Below are positions 5,249-6,184 of a stretch of 6,184 nt of DNA, piece by piece. Each line of letters begins with the position of its first letter. The stretch's first letter is position 1. A program made the position numbers and the translations under genes. The DNA is from JALXCG01 sp026991065 [NCBI: Gemmatimonadota bacterium] (GTDB taxonomy: Bacteria > GCA-2686955), in the NCBI GenBank assembly GCA_026991065.1, contig JALXCG010000379.1, positions 1-6,184 of the forward strand, in the 5' to 3' direction. Under the pieces are notes generated by a model that did not search any database, was not told where the DNA came from, and saw only the letters and a program-made list of their open reading frames with translations.

Positions 5249-6184
5249 TCAGGAGAGGCGGGGAAATGCCGCCCTGGCTTTGCCGAATACTTTGGCGAAA
5301 AGAGCCCGATCGGCGGGGTCAAGAACGTTGAATCGGGCAAGCCCGTAGTAGTAGAGCGCGCCCCCGACAAGCACGGCAAGAGGCGGTGAGTGCAGGCCGA
5401 AATAGATCGCCGCCGCGGCGGACAACATGAGCATCATCGGCAGGAGCGTCTTCAACGGTATGCGAAACAGGGCCGATGCCCCGAATTCAACCGTCAAGAC
5501 ATGGAATTTGATCACCATCATAACCATGGTCGAGGCAAGCGTGGCAGCCGCCGCGCCATAGAGCGAATAGGCGGGAATCCAGATCCAGTTGAGCCCGATG
5601 TTCACGCCAACGACGAGAAATCCAAAAAGGGCAAAGTTCAAGAGCCGGCGCGAGTTGATAAGAATCGGCAACATGATCGCGTTGTAAGCGTACATGGCGT
5701 AGGCGAAGGAGAGAATGATCACCGGCACCGTTGCCAATGTGTAATCCGCGCCAAACACCAGCTCGATCAGCCAGCGCGCACCGAAAGGCGCCAAACAGAC
5801 CAGCGGCACGGCATAGACCAGGGTCAAAACCTGACTACCGCGGAGATAAGCTTGCCGCACCCGTTCCCTGCCGGCCGCCATCGCCGCCGAAATCGTGGGC
5901 AGGAGTGCCATGCGCGCCGCGATCACCGCCACCGAAACCGCTTCGAACACTTTGTAGGCAACCCCGTAGCAACCGGTCGCGCGCAACTCCGGAATTCCCC
6001 CGTCGACCAATTTTTCGCCGCCGGGGATCTGTGAGAGCATGAGAATGTCAATGCGCCCATGGGCAATCATCAGCACCAGCAGCAACCCCAATGGGAAGGT
6101 CTCAATGAGAAGTTCTTTCGCGACGTGCCAATCGAGTTGAAAGCGATGCCCAACGTATTCGCGCCGCACGTACCAGATGTTCAG
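5249..6184 (-). CDS. Wzx/MATE-like polysaccharide flippase, 5' end cut off by the window
   Basis: The last 311 residues of a polytopic membrane protein are present; the frame is open through base 6184, so the start codon lies outside. The GTG at 6169 is an internal codon, not a credible start. About eight hydrophobic segments are visible, at in-window residues roughly 30-50, 72-97, 117-143, 150-176, 180-205, 208-230, 247-263 and 267-285. The first has the family-type pattern FPLGLLLVLMIAHGRIDILML, with an acidic residue after Arg in the membrane, and GVAYKVFEAVSV follows as in the oligosaccharide flippase family (GLYSVAYK-type). These proteins carry lipid-linked oligosaccharides from the cytoplasmic to the outer face of the inner membrane. 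The extra hydrophilic loop at 51-71 (SQIPGGEKLVDGGIPELRAT) is longer than I expect here. The stop lies 40 bases before the flavin gene start, consistent with one operon. A MATE-type transporter of another substrate is the main alternative, but the context favours glycan export. Confidence 0.87.
   Translation of the reverse strand: MNIWYVRREYVGHRFQLDWHVAKELLIETFPLGLLLVLMIAHGRIDILMLSQIPGGEKLVDGGIPELRATGCYGVAYKVFEAVSVAVIAARMALLPTISAAMAAGRERVRQAYLRGSQVLTLVYAVPLVCLAPFGARWLIELVFGADYTLATVPVIILSFAYAMYAYNAIMLPILINSRRLLNFALFGFLVVGVNIGLNWIWIPAYSLYGAAAATLASTMVMMVIKFHVLTVEFGASALFRIPLKTLLPMMLMLSAAAAIYFGLHSPPLAVLVGGALYYYGLARFNVLDPADRALFAKVFGKARAAFPRLS

Noticed and set aside
4228-5331. 367-codon open frame on the plus strand
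   Set aside because: It is antisense to the flavin gene and crosses its start and the adjacent gap; no domain is recognisable and no credible ribosome site was noted.
5209-5379. Upstream extension of the flavin enzyme to an ATG at 5379
   Set aside because: It would overlap the flippase and place 57 unrelated residues before a textbook Rossmann start that has GGAGG upstream.
5390-6034. 214-codon open frame on the plus strand
   Set aside because: It is antisense to the flippase; its His/Arg/Gln-rich composition is the mirror of hydrophobic codons on the other strand.

Overview
The window holds four genes, all on the minus strand and closely packed, so they read as one operon transcribed from the right edge to the left edge. 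In transcription order they are: a membrane flippase of the Wzx/MATE-like polysaccharide exporter type (its 5' end lies beyond base 6184), a flavin enzyme resembling UDP-galactopyranose mutase, a 915-residue multidomain glycosyltransferase, and a radical-SAM protein with a cobalamin-binding-type N-terminal region (its 3' end lies beyond base 1). No RNA gene, CRISPR array, mobile element or clear promoter was seen, and nothing supports a gene on the plus strand.

Right part (5249-6184): C-terminal two thirds of the flippase. After a 40-bp gap comes the flavin enzyme (3871-5208). An 82-bp gap with a perfect 7-bp hairpin follows, then the glycosyltransferase (1041-3788), which combines a degenerate N-terminal GT-like half domain, an Ala/Pro-rich linker, a complete GT4 glycosyltransferase and a complete WecG/TagA/CpsF (GT26) glycosyltransferase in one chain. 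Its stop codon overlaps the start codon of the radical-SAM gene (1-1044) in an ATGA arrangement, so those two are probably translationally coupled.

Together the genes describe part of a surface or exopolysaccharide locus. The inferred scheme is: the fused glycosyltransferase adds two sugars to a lipid-linked glycan at the inner face of the membrane, the flippase moves the lipid-linked product across, and the flavin and radical-SAM enzymes modify a sugar, the lipid or another component. The initiating sugar-phosphate transferase, the polymerase and any regulator are not in the window. The chemistry of the flavin and radical-SAM enzymes cannot be read from the sequence.

The organism is a bacterium with a moderately high-GC genome. 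Hand-counted 60-base lines range from about 47-50% GC in the flippase, flavin and radical-SAM genes to about 73% in the 5' third of the glycosyltransferase gene. Good Shine-Dalgarno sites precede two of the three starts that fall in the window. The architecture would suit a Gram-negative or an uncultured phylum rich in exopolysaccharide loci, but nothing in the window fixes the taxon.
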